A stretch of DNA of 64,000 nt from Massilia sp. Root351 (GTDB lineage: Bacteria; Pseudomonadota; Gammaproteobacteria; Burkholderiales; Burkholderiaceae_D), in contig NZ_LMDJ01000034.1 in the NCBI RefSeq assembly GCF_001425045.1, forward strand, positions 62,001 through 126,000, read 5' to 3'. Each line of letters begins with the position of its first letter. The stretch's first letter is position 1. The translations under genes were made by a program, and so were the position numbers. Positions 1 to 7,884 of the stretch are shown here, one piece after another. The notes beneath the pieces were generated by a model. That model was given only the letters and a program-made list of their open reading frames with translations. It had not been told where the DNA came from and searched no databases.

Positions 1-2
1 TG

Positions 3-1367
3 CAGGTCGTCCAGCAGCACCTGCATGCTGTCCGGATGGCGTGCGATGGCGCGCAGCACGTCCAGGCACATCACATTGCCCGAGCCCTCCCAGATCGAAT
101 TGACGGGCGCTTCACGGAACAGGCGCGCCATCGGCCCGTCCTCCACGTAGCCGTTGCCGCCGAAAACTTCCATCGCCTCGCCCGCCATCTCCACCGCGCG
201 CTTGCAGATCCAGAACTTGGCGGCAGGCGTGACGATGCGCTTCCACGCCTGCGCGGCCTCCCCCTGCTGGCCGAACGCGTGTGCCAGCTGCATGGACACG
301 CGCAGCGCCGCTTCGCTTTCCAGCGCCATGTCGGCCAGCACGGAACGCATCAGCGGCTGCTCGAACAAGGTGCGGCCGAAGGCCTTGCGCTGGCGCGTGT
401 GGTTCAGCGCCTGCACCAGCGCCTGGCGCATGAAGGCCGCGCTGGAGATGCTGTTGTGCAGCCGCGTGTTGGTGGCCATCTCGATGATGGTGGGGATGCC
501 GCGCCCCTCCTCGCCCACCATCACGCCCCAGGCGCCGTGGAACTCCACTTCGCTGCTGGAATTGGAGCGGTTGCCCAGCTTGTCCTTCAGGCGCTGGATG
601 TGGATGGGATTCTTGCTGCCGTCCGGGCGCCAGCGCGGCACGTAAAAACAGGACAGGCCGGCATCGGTGCGCGCCAGCACCAGGTGCGCGTCGCACATGG
701 GCGCGGAGAAGAACCACTTGTGGCCGACAATGCTGTATTCGCCGCCGCGCCCGGCCGCGCCGCCGGCGTGGGTGGCGCGGGTGGTGTTGGAGCGCACGTC
801 GGTGCCGCCCTGCTTTTCCGTCATGCCCATGCCGACCATGATCGATTGCTTGGCGGCGGCCGGCAGGTCGCGCGCGTCATGCTCGCTGGAGAACAGCAGC
901 GGCTGCAACTGCGCAAACAGCGCCGGTTCCTGCTGCAGCACCGGGATGCAGGCAAACGTCATGCTCACCGGGCAGAAGGAGCCGGCTTCGATCTGGTTGT
1001 GCAGGTACTGGCCGGCGGCGTAGGCGGTCCATGCGCCGGCGCGCTGTTCGGTGAAAGGCTGCGACACCAGGCCGTGGCGGCGCGTGATGGCCAGGAATTC
1101 GTGCCAGCTGGGATGGAACTCCACCACGTCGATGCGCTCGCCGGTGCGGCTGTGCGTGTGCAGCTCGGGCGGATGGCGGTTGGCCAGTTCGCCCATGCGG
1201 ATCACGGCCTCGCTGCCCAGCAGTGCGCCCTGGCCGGCCAGCGCGTCGGCATGCCAGCCTGCGCCGCCGCGCGTCACGGCGTCCCGCAGCAGCGGGTCGG
1301 TCAGGTAGAGGTTGTAGTCTTTCAGCTCGGCAGCCTGGTTGCTGATCTCGTGGGTTTCCCATTGCAT
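3..1367 (-). CDS. aidB: AidB-like acyl-CoA dehydrogenase (C-terminus cut by window edge)
   Basis: A reading frame open from ATG 1367 to the left edge encodes at least 455 residues. Residues about 180-190 read MGMTEKQGGTD, the signature of the AidB branch of acyl-CoA dehydrogenases. The later stretch FGGNGYVEDGPMARLFREAP is the usual flavin and active-site region of that fold. In E. coli AidB is an FAD protein of about 540 residues, induced in the adaptive response to alkylation; it binds DNA and has weak isovaleryl-CoA dehydrogenase activity, so about 90 residues lie outside the window. GGAG sits 6 bases before this ATG, which decides the start. It is divergent from a TetR regulator 81 bp away, which probably controls it. 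A true metabolic acyl-CoA dehydrogenase is the alternative. Confidence 0.9.
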   Translation of the reverse strand, partial: MQWETHEISNQAAELKDYNLYLTDPLLRDAVTRGGAGWHADALAGQGALLGSEAVIRMGELANRHPPELHTHSRTGERIDVVEFHPSWHEFLAITRRHGLVSQPFTEQRAGAWTAYAAGQYLHNQIEAGSFCPVSMTFACIPVLQQEPALFAQLQPLLFSSEHDARDLPAAAKQSIMVGMGMTEKQGGTDVRSNTTRATHAGGAAGRGGEYSIVGHKWFFSAPMCDAHLVLARTDAGLSCFYVPRWRPDGSKNPIHIQRLKDKLGNRSNSSSEVEFHGAWGVMVGEEGRGIPTIIEMATNTRLHNSISSAAFMRQALVQALNHTRQRKAFGRTLFEQPLMRSVLADMALESEAALRVSMQLAHAFGQQGEAAQAWKRIVTPAAKFWICKRAVEMAGEAMEVFGGNGYVEDGPMARLFREAPVNSIWEGSGNVMCLDVLRAIARHPDSMQVLLDDL

Positions 1368-1448
1368 GGCGGTCTCCGTTGTCCGGTCGATTGATCCGAT
1401 CGAATTAGTATAGGATTAAAGTGTGTTCAGCATGTTCGGATTCCACCC
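1368..1448. promoter_or_regulatory. aidB/tetR divergent promoter region
   Basis: These 81 bp separate the divergent starts of the aidB-like gene and the TetR regulator. The stretch 1391-1420 is locally AT-rich and carries a TATACT-like -10 on the minus strand at 1407-1412. I could not find a convincing -35 at the right spacing for either direction, so the promoter positions are tentative. The layout suggests that the TetR protein binds here. Confidence 0.35.
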
Positions 1449-2069
1449 ATGACAGATTCCAGCCGCGCGGCGCGCCAGAAGCCCCGCCGCAGGCCGCGCC
1501 AGGCACGCTCCTGGGCCACTTCGCTGGCCGTGCAGGAAGCCTTTGTTCGGGTTTTGCTGGCGCGCGGCTACGACGGCGTGACCATCCGCGAGGTGGCGGC
1601 GGTGGCAGGTGTGGGCATCGGTACGTTCTACGAGTACTTTCCCAACAAGGAAGCGCTGGCCGCAGTCTGCCTGCGCATGCGCATGAAGGCAGTGGTGACG
1701 GAGCTGGCCGCGCTGGCCGGCGCGGACGGGCCGGTGCACGGCCTGGTGGACGCCCTGCTGGACCGCATGGTGGAGCGCTTTGCGGGCCGCGCGGCGGAGT
1801 GGCAGGCGCTGCTGCAGCTGGAACGGCGCATCTCCACGCCGGAAGCCTATTCCCGGCTGTACCGCCTGGCCACCGACATGTGGGCAGCCGCGCTGGCGCG
1901 CGCGGCGCTGCCGGCGCAGGCGGCCTGGGTGGTGCACACCGCGTCCTACAGCGTGCTCACCCAGCGCGTCATGGAAGACGGCCCGCGCACGGACGCGGCG
2001 GCCCTGCGGCGCCAGCTTGGCGTGCTGGTGCACGCCTACCTGGCGGAGCAAGGCCGGGGCCACGGCTAG
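1449..2069 (+). CDS. TetR/AcrR family transcriptional regulator
   Basis: The 206-residue protein has a TetR DNA-binding domain at about residues 25-75. The helix-turn-helix is in the stretch GVTIREVAAVAGVGIGTFYEYF followed by NKEAL, which is typical of the family. The basic N-terminus (RQKPRRRPRQAR) is unusual only in its arginine content. The C-terminal ligand domain is not specific enough to predict an inducer. It is divergent from the aidB-like gene and is the obvious candidate to repress it, perhaps in response to an acyl-CoA or related ligand; that is inference. Its stop is 58 bp before the next gene on the same strand, so read-through is possible. Confidence 0.88.
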   Translation: MTDSSRAARQKPRRRPRQARSWATSLAVQEAFVRVLLARGYDGVTIREVAAVAGVGIGTFYEYFPNKEALAAVCLRMRMKAVVTELAALAGADGPVHGLVDALLDRMVERFAGRAAEWQALLQLERRISTPEAYSRLYRLATDMWAAALARAALPAQAAWVVHTASYSVLTQRVMEDGPRTDAAALRRQLGVLVHAYLAEQGRGHG

Positions 2070-2127
2070 CCGCGGCGCGGCGCATGGCGTACCATCTGCA
2101 ACATCCCCACCACACCGCGAGACCGCC

Positions 2128-2802
2128 ATGTTCAAATCCATCCGCCTGCTGCCCCTGCTGCTGGCCGCTTCCAGTGCCTGGGCGGTATCGCTGGCCGACC
2201 TGTCCAACAAGGACGTCAACGGCGCCCTGAAAGCCGCGCTGGAACGGGGCTCCACCGCCGCGGTCAGCAAACTGGGCGCCGAGAACGGCTTCCTCAACAA
2301 TGAGAAAGTGAAAATCCAGCTGCCACGCGTGCTGGAACAGGCCCGGCCCATCCTGAAAATGACGGGGCACGCGCAGCAGCTCGACGACCTGGTGGTGTCG
2401 ATGAACCACGCGGCCGAGGCGGCCGTGCCGATGGCCAAGCCGCTGCTGGTGGACGCAGTCAAGAACATGACGCTGACCGACGCCAAGAACATCCTGAGCG
2501 GCGGCGACACGTCGGTGACGCAGTTCTTCCGCGAGAAGACGGCAGCCCAGCTGAGCGTGAAATTCCTGCCCATCGTGAAAAAAGTGACCGACAAGTCCGA
2601 CCTCTCGGCCAAGTACAACGGCGCCCTGTCCCAGGTGTCGAAAATGGGACTGGCGCCGGCCGGCACGGTGGAAGACTATGTGACCCAGCGCGCGCTGGAT
2701 GGGCTGTTCACCATGATAGGCGAAGAGGAAAAGGCGATCCGCAACGATCCGCTCGGTACCGGCAGCAAACTGATAGGTAAAGTGTTCGGCGCCCTGAAGT
2801 AG
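2128..2802 (+). CDS. DUF4197 family exported protein
   Basis: The 224-residue product has a signal peptide (MFKSIRLLPLLLAASSAWA) and then the DUF4197 domain over the rest of its length, with the familiar opening SLADLSNKDVNGALKAAL and repeated amphipathic helices. Members are periplasmic proteins of unknown function found widely in Gram-negative bacteria. The start chosen is ATG 2128, because the frame upstream overlaps the TetR gene out of frame and the signal peptide begins here. No operon partner is obvious. Confidence 0.85.
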   Translation: MFKSIRLLPLLLAASSAWAVSLADLSNKDVNGALKAALERGSTAAVSKLGAENGFLNNEKVKIQLPRVLEQARPILKMTGHAQQLDDLVVSMNHAAEAAVPMAKPLLVDAVKNMTLTDAKNILSGGDTSVTQFFREKTAAQLSVKFLPIVKKVTDKSDLSAKYNGALSQVSKMGLAPAGTVEDYVTQRALDGLFTMIGEEEKAIRNDPLGTGSKLIGKVFGALK

Positions 2803-2890
2803 CAGCCAGGCGAATACTTTTTGTCGGGAAACTTTACACGGGCCGCCGACACGCCACGCCAACCCCTTGATTTATCAACAGTTGCAAATC

Positions 2891-2907
2891 AGGCATAAAT
2901 TATGCTT
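2891..2907 (+). promoter_or_regulatory. Candidate sigma-54 promoter of the PEP-CTERM gene
   Basis: The sequence AGGCATAAATTATGCTT places GG at 2892-2893 and GC at 2904-2905 with exactly ten bases between them, which is the invariant GG-N10-GC spacing of -24/-12 promoters. The flanks (GGCA, TGCT) also fit TGGCAC-N5-TTGCT partly. The core GCATAA-A-TTATGC is also a palindrome. It ends about 40 bases before the start codon. PEP-CTERM genes in other betaproteobacteria are reported to depend on PrsK/PrsR and RpoN, which fits, but no enhancer site was identified. Confidence 0.5.
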
Positions 2908-2945
2908 TAGATTTCTCATTTGTTAATATTTCTGGGGGACCAAGT

Positions 2946-3590
2946 ATGAAGCGCCTCTTTCTCGCGGCCCTGCTCGCCGTTTGCACCGCACTGGCCCACG
3001 CCGACATCATCTTCGACAACGGCCTCGGACAAGATTTCTCTCCGCGCAGCGGCTACTTTTCCACGGCGCTACAACAGCAGCGCCTGTACGACGATTTCAG
3101 CCTGGCCGGCACCTACGACATCGGGCACGTGTTTTTCCAGATGGGCCTGACGGAAGATCCGTTCTTCGGCTCCTTCACCTTTACCATCTACAACGACGCC
3201 GGCGGCGGCGCGATCGGCGGCGCCATCTACACCCGCACGCTCAACGTTGGCGACTACACGGCGGTACCGAACAGCATCATCAGCTACCCGTTCAGCACCT
3301 TCTACGACGTCACCTTCGCCACCGACGGCCTGACCCTGGGCGCCGGCAACTACCTGCTGAGCTTCTACGGCCTGGACCTGGAATTCCGCACCGCCAACAC
3401 CGACGCCCCGAACGGCTACTTGCTGTGGCAGCAGGAAGACACCGGCGACGTGTTCGCCATTGATGGCGGCCTGCCCTTCCGCCTGGACGGCAGCGTACCG
3501 TCCAGCACGGTCCCTGAACCGTCCAGCCTGCTGCTCTCGGCCGCCGCGCTGGCCGCGCTGACCTTCCACCGCCGCCGGCGCCAGCACTAA
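2946..3590 (+). CDS. PEP-CTERM sorting domain protein
   Basis: This 214-residue secreted protein starts with a signal peptide (MKRLFLAALLAVCTALAHA) and ends with the full PEP-CTERM signal: VPEPSSLLL, a hydrophobic helix, then the basic tail FHRRRRQ. Such signals are processed by an exosortase, which is not in this window. The middle (residues about 20-185) is acidic, rich in Gly, Asp, Tyr and Phe, and has no recognised catalytic motif. It resembles the generic beta-sandwich choice-of-anchor proteins that carry this signal. The ribosome site GGGGGA lies just upstream. The stop overlaps the convergent LysR fragment by four bases. A role in the cell surface or exopolysaccharide is inferred from the family. 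Confidence 0.9.
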   Translation: MKRLFLAALLAVCTALAHADIIFDNGLGQDFSPRSGYFSTALQQQRLYDDFSLAGTYDIGHVFFQMGLTEDPFFGSFTFTIYNDAGGGAIGGAIYTRTLNVGDYTAVPNSIISYPFSTFYDVTFATDGLTLGAGNYLLSFYGLDLEFRTANTDAPNGYLLWQQEDTGDVFAIDGGLPFRLDGSVPSSTVPEPSSLLLSAAALAALTFHRRRRQH

Positions 3591-4120
3591 GCCGCCAGCA
3601 GCGGACTCACGCTCTCCACCAGCAAGTCGGTGAACGCGCGCACCCGCAACGGCATATGGCGCTGGTTGCGGAAAATGGCCGACACCTCTTCCGTGTCGCC
3701 CGGATTGTAGCCGGGCAGCAGTTCCACCAGCCGCCCGGCCTGCAGCTCGGCCGCCACGTGGAGCATGGCCAGCCGGCTGACGCCCAGGCCGTCCAGCGTG
3801 AGCTGGCGCATGGTTTCACCGTTGTGGGTGAGCATGCCGTCCTGCACCGGCAAGTGCACAGTCTGGCCGCCGAGGCGGAACGGCCATTCATCGAGCGGGC
3901 GGCGGAAATTGAAGCAGCGGTGCCGGACCAGCCCGCCCGGCTCCTGCGGGACGCCCCCCTGTTGCAGATAGCGCGGCGCCGCCACCACGGCGCGCCGGCT
4001 GCGGCCCGGCACCCGGGCGTGGAAGCTGGCGTCGGCCAGCGGGCCCATGCGGATGGCCAGCGGGCGCCCCGTCATCAACGGTCCCGCCATCCGGGCCGAA
4101 GGCGGCACGGTGCAGACCAT
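3587..4120 (-). pseudogene. LysR-type regulator fragment lacking the DNA-binding domain
   Basis: The 177-residue frame matches only the C-terminal effector domain of LysR regulators: RPLAIRMGPLADASFHAR, then the typical SPxYL-like region (APRYLQQGGVP), the RHRCFNF stretch and the closing VRAFTDLLVE. A full LysR protein is about 300 residues. The N-terminal winged helix-turn-helix and roughly the first 120 residues are absent, and the 51 bp between this frame and the neighbouring kinase cannot hold them. It is therefore a remnant. Its start codon is arbitrary. It sits next to a kinase that has also suffered an internal loss, so one deletion event may have affected both sides. Confidence 0.8.
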
Positions 4121-4171
4121 CGCCTGAGCCGGACTGCGGATTGCAAATTCCGGCTTTCGGATTCCGGCCGC

Positions 4172-5773
4172 CTATTCCGCGGAATCGGCGCTGCGGGCAT
4201 GCTGCAGCGCTTCCCACAGTTCGCGGTACTCGAGCCGCTCGGCCATCGCCTCGATGCCGCGCGCCAGCGCCGGGTGCTGCGGCGCCACGCGCAGCAGCAG
4301 TTCGTTTAGCTGCTTGCGGTCCAGGTGCTGCACCGCGTTGCACAGCGCGCTGTAGGTGGCGCCGTCCAGCGCCTGCACATCGCCCGGCAGCAGCACCGCC
4401 GGGGCCGGCGCGGGCTCGGCTGCGGATGCGTCAGCTCCGGCCCCGCTGCCGTCACCGGGTCCAGGCTGCGGACGCGCTGCCTGGACCGGCTGCGGCGCGG
4501 CGGTCGGCAGCGTGCCGAGCTGGCCGACGTCGCTCAAGCCGCCCGGCGGCGGCGCTTGCTGCGCATCCATCCGCGACAGCGCCAGCACCTGGTCTATCAG
4601 CGCCAGCAAATGCTTGCCCGAGTAATGGATGAAGCGCAGGTTTTCCAGCTCGTCCTGGCTCAGCGACTGCGAGCGCGTCATCAGTTCCGAGAATCCGATC
4701 ACCGCATTGAGCGGCGTGCGCAATTCATGGCTCATATTTGACAGGAACACGCTCTTGGCGCGGTTGGCCGCCTCGGCGCGGTCCAGCGCGGAGGCCAGCG
4801 CCCGCGTGCGCTCGTCCACCAGCTGCTCCAGCCGGCTGCGGTAACTGGCCAGTTCCCTCTCGGCCAGCGTGCGCTCGGCGTCGATGTAGGCCAGGCGCTG
4901 CTGCGTCTCGCCAATCCAGCCCAGCACGCTGTCGCGCGGCGCATCCGGCAGCGGGGCGGAAAAGTCGCCGCTGCCCAGGCGCGCGATGTGGCCGTACAGC
5001 TGCGGTACGCTGCCGCCCAGCACCGCCAGCACTTCGCCGCGCGCCATCCATACCAGCGCCAGCAGCATCGCCACCAGGCACAGGAACACCACGCGCAGCT
5101 GCAGCGCGCGCTGCTCGCTCAGCCGCACCGCCTTCAGCGTGCGCTCGTCCGTCATGACCGCGAACTGGCGGATCGGCTCCATGATGGCAGCCTTGGCCTG
5201 GTGATAGGCGGCGTCGTGCAGCACGGCGGTGGCGCGCGCGCGGGCCGCCGCGCCGCCCGGCGTGCCAGGCGCAGCCTGCTCCACCAGGCGCATGGCGGCG
5301 AATTCGGTGGCCGTCAGCGCGTCCGAGCGCCGCCTGGCCTGCTCCAGCACGGCGATCTCCTGGGCCATGAAACCGGCGCGCCGTATCAGCTCGTGCAAGG
5401 GCACGGCGTTGCCGGGCGGGCCGGTAAAGCTGGCGCCGGCGGGCACCAGGTCCCAGTAAATGTCGGGATGCTTGGCCGAGCGCGGCAAGCGCCCGTCGCG
5501 CACCGCCAGGATCTGCTCGAAGTGCTGCTTGTAGACCGGATCGCCGGTGGCGGCGAAGCTGCGCGCCATGCGGGTCAGCTCGTCCGAGGACTGGCGCAGT
5601 TCGCTGGCCAGGAAGGTGGAACGCTGGCGCACGTCGTTGGCAACGTCGATCTTCTTCTCGGCCCGCACATAGAACACGAAGCTGGCGGCCAGCAGCAGCG
5701 ACACCGCCAGCGTCAGCCAGAGGTGCACGGACAGGCGGGACAGGCGTCGGTTGGGGGCGGCCGTGCTGAGCAT
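4172..5773 (-). CDS. Histidine kinase-like membrane protein without an ATPase domain
   Basis: The 533-residue protein has a transmembrane segment at about 17-36, a periplasmic helical sensor region at 40-220 (CHASE3-like in character), a second membrane segment at 226-243, a coiled coil at 295-340, and a HisKA dimerisation domain whose H-box SNMSHELRTPLN puts the phospho-accepting histidine at 349. After residue 402 the expected HATPase_c and receiver domains are missing. Instead there is an Ala/Pro-rich linker (405-460) and a 70-residue helical tail that resembles the extreme C-terminus of some hybrid kinases. It cannot bind ATP by any motif I can see, so it may be a phosphoryl-accepting partner, a dimerisation inhibitor, or a decaying gene with an in-frame internal deletion. 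Confidence 0.75.
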   Translation of the reverse strand: MLSTAAPNRRLSRLSVHLWLTLAVSLLLAASFVFYVRAEKKIDVANDVRQRSTFLASELRQSSDELTRMARSFAATGDPVYKQHFEQILAVRDGRLPRSAKHPDIYWDLVPAGASFTGPPGNAVPLHELIRRAGFMAQEIAVLEQARRRSDALTATEFAAMRLVEQAAPGTPGGAAARARATAVLHDAAYHQAKAAIMEPIRQFAVMTDERTLKAVRLSEQRALQLRVVFLCLVAMLLALVWMARGEVLAVLGGSVPQLYGHIARLGSGDFSAPLPDAPRDSVLGWIGETQQRLAYIDAERTLAERELASYRSRLEQLVDERTRALASALDRAEAANRAKSVFLSNMSHELRTPLNAVIGFSELMTRSQSLSQDELENLRFIHYSGKHLLALIDQVLALSRMDAQQAPPPGGLSDVGQLGTLPTAAPQPVQAARPQPGPGDGSGAGADASAAEPAPAPAVLLPGDVQALDGATYSALCNAVQHLDRKQLNELLLRVAPQHPALARGIEAMAERLEYRELWEALQHARSADSAE

Positions 5774-5942
5774 AGTCGTTCAGGTCTGTGAGGGCGCGCT
5801 CATGGTATGCCTATCATCCGGCAGGGGCAAGCGATGTTGCAATTGACTCCCGCGAATTTGCAGTTCGTCGCAAAAACCACCACAGCGGCGCGGGCGAAAT
5901 TACAATGGCCTCACTGACAACTTGAATAACCCAGGGAAAACC

Positions 5943-6572
5943 ATGCGCCGTCTCTTGATTCAAACCGCCATCGCCACGCTCGCCTTCACCAGCTCCGCAT
6001 ACGCGGACGAACAGGTGCGCACCTTGCAGCCGTTCACCGCCATCGACAGCAAGGGGGCGTACAGCATCGTGGTGGAGGGCGGCAAAACGCAATCCGTGAA
6101 ACTGTCCGGCACCGACAAATTCATCGGCAACCTGGTGACCGAAGTGGTGAACGGCGAACTGAAAATCTACCACCGCGACGGCGGCGGCAAGAACGCCAAC
6201 GGCGATCCGCGCATCATCATCACGGTGCCGTCGCTGGTCAAGTTCATCGGCGAAGGCGCGGGCGAAACGGTATTGAAGAACATGGCCGGCGAGCGCCTCG
6301 ACGTGAGCTACCAGGGCGCGGGGCGTTTCGCCGCGCAGGGCAAGGTCAAGCTGCTGCGCCTGAAGGCGCAGGGCGTGGGCGAAGTAGACACCAAGGACCT
6401 TGCCGCCGAACGCGCCGACGTGAACTTCAACGGCATCGGCAATGTGAAGGTCAGCGCGAGCGACACGCTGAACGCGGTGGTAAACGGCATGGGCAACCTG
6501 ACCTACTACGGCAAGCCGCGCCACCTGAACAAGACCGTCAACGGCATCGGCAACGTCAACGCCGGCGACTGA
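5943..6572 (+). CDS. GIN domain (DUF2807) exported protein
   Basis: The 209-residue product begins with a signal peptide (MRRLLIQTAIATLAFTSSAYA) and continues as a right-handed beta-helix-like head GIN domain (DUF2807). This is visible as short repeats of the form GxGxV, for example FIGEGAGETV, SYQGAGRF, AQGVGEV, FNGIGNVKV, VNGMGNLTY and VNGIGNVNAG at about 15-20 residue intervals. Members are exported and presumed to bind or sort at the envelope; the function is unknown. ATG 5943 was preferred to ATG 5922 because the signal peptide starts there and AGGG precedes it. It stands alone, divergent from the kinase-like gene. Confidence 0.85.
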   Translation: MRRLLIQTAIATLAFTSSAYADEQVRTLQPFTAIDSKGAYSIVVEGGKTQSVKLSGTDKFIGNLVTEVVNGELKIYHRDGGGKNANGDPRIIITVPSLVKFIGEGAGETVLKNMAGERLDVSYQGAGRFAAQGKVKLLRLKAQGVGEVDTKDLAAERADVNFNGIGNVKVSASDTLNAVVNGMGNLTYYGKPRHLNKTVNGIGNVNAGD

Positions 6573-6587
6573 TCCCGGGGCCCGGCC

Positions 6588-7874
6588 CTAGCGCAGGCTG
6601 CCGGCCAGGCGCGGCGAGGACAGCAACTGGCGGAACGCGGCCCAACGCTGGGCGCGCGCCGTTTCCGGATCGGCCGAGGTGGCGTGGCGCTTCACGTAGT
6701 CGCCCACCAGGTCGGCGCCCACCGTGTAGTTGATGACGTAGCCCCGGTTGGCCTCATAGAAGCGGATGCGCTGCTCGGCCTTCTCGGGCGGATACAGCAG
6801 CACGTTCACCAGCCACTCCACGGTTTGTTCGCGCGTGGCCTTGCCGTCCAGGTAGGCGCGCGCGGCGTCGTTGTCGGCATAGGCCAGCTTGCCGAACAGC
6901 TGCGTCAGCGCCGCGTATTTGTCGGCCAGCGCCGGGTCCAGCCCGGCCAGCGGATACAGCACGTCGCGCTCGAAGGCCAGCCGCTCCTGCGGCGTGAACG
7001 CCATCAGGATGCCGTAGTTGGCGCTGCCCTCTGCCACCAGCGACATCGGCGAATACAGCGGGTAGACGCTGAACTCCTGCCAGTTCTTGCCCTTGACCAG
7101 GGTCTGCTCCAGCAGCGCGTTGTAGACGTGGTGGCCGGGATAGCCTTCATGGCAGCCCAGGTCCACCGCGCGCTCGATATAGATGGGGAATTCGGTGTTG
7201 ATCTGGATCAGGCTGTGCGCGTCGCCCTTGTACCAGTTGTAGCCGGACCACGGCTGGTTCTGCACGAACTCCAGCACGAAGCTTTCGTTGGCCGGCATGG
7301 AAATATACTTCGCGCTGCGCTCGCGGCAGGCGCGGATGGCAGCCTCCATCACGGGGCGCAGCTTGTCCTTGGGGATTTCAACGCGGGCGCGGAAGGCTTT
7401 CACGCGGTCGGCCAGCGGGCCCTGTCCGCCAAGCAGCTTGCCGATGCGGTCCTGCAGCTCCAGGTAATAGGCGCGGTCGTGGCGCGGCGCCACCGCGTTG
7501 TACATGGTGGCGGTTTCCTCGTCGAAGCTGAACTTCTTGCCGCCCAGCATATCGACCCGCATCACCATGGATTGCAGCTGCTTGTCGAGGAAGGCGATGC
7601 GCAGCGCCTCGTCGGCGTCGCCGCCGGCAGCTACCGGGGGCAGCGCCTTGCGCGCCGCCTCCGCCTCGCTGCGGATGGCGGCCAGGCTCAGCTTCTCCTT
7701 CACCGCCTGCTCCTGCAGTTGCGCCGGTCCGTAATAAGCGTCCACATAGGAAGCGTCATGCTGGCCCACGGCCAGCACCAGCTTCATGTAGCGTTCGCCC
7801 ACCTCCTGAACCGGCGCCGCCCAGGCACTGCCTGCGATCAGCATGGCCACACCTCCCGCAAGCAGTTTACGCAT
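6588..7874 (-). CDS. DUF885 family exported metallopeptidase-like protein
   Basis: The 428-residue protein has a signal peptide (cleavage near AWA-APV, residue 20). A clear zinc-site motif CHEGYPGHH is at residues 241-249, the hallmark of DUF885, in which the His-Glu and the following paired histidines are thought to bind metal. A second conserved acidic segment follows (SLVAEGSANYG, about 280). The protein is shorter than the usual 550-600 residue members. It is presumed to be a periplasmic peptidase or amidase; the substrate is unknown. It ends 15 bp from the convergent GIN-domain gene and starts 10 bp after the CsgG-like lipoprotein gene, so these two minus-strand genes are probably co-transcribed. 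Confidence 0.8.
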   Translation of the reverse strand: MRKLLAGGVAMLIAGSAWAAPVQEVGERYMKLVLAVGQHDASYVDAYYGPAQLQEQAVKEKLSLAAIRSEAEAARKALPPVAAGGDADEALRIAFLDKQLQSMVMRVDMLGGKKFSFDEETATMYNAVAPRHDRAYYLELQDRIGKLLGGQGPLADRVKAFRARVEIPKDKLRPVMEAAIRACRERSAKYISMPANESFVLEFVQNQPWSGYNWYKGDAHSLIQINTEFPIYIERAVDLGCHEGYPGHHVYNALLEQTLVKGKNWQEFSVYPLYSPMSLVAEGSANYGILMAFTPQERLAFERDVLYPLAGLDPALADKYAALTQLFGKLAYADNDAARAYLDGKATREQTVEWLVNVLLYPPEKAEQRIRFYEANRGYVINYTVGADLVGDYVKRHATSADPETARAQRWAAFRQLLSSPRLAGSLR

Positions 7875-7884
7875 GCACTATCCT

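Noticed and set aside
36..1394. A 452-codon plus-strand frame opposite the aidB-like gene
   Set aside because: The minus strand encodes a recognisable AidB protein that runs off the window edge.
1391..1416. Consensus promoter for the TetR gene
   Set aside because: TTGATC and TATAGG are present but only 12 bases apart, so no consistent promoter could be assigned.
1780..2127. Upstream extension of the DUF4197 frame
   Set aside because: It overlaps the TetR gene in another frame and precedes a clean signal peptide at 2128.
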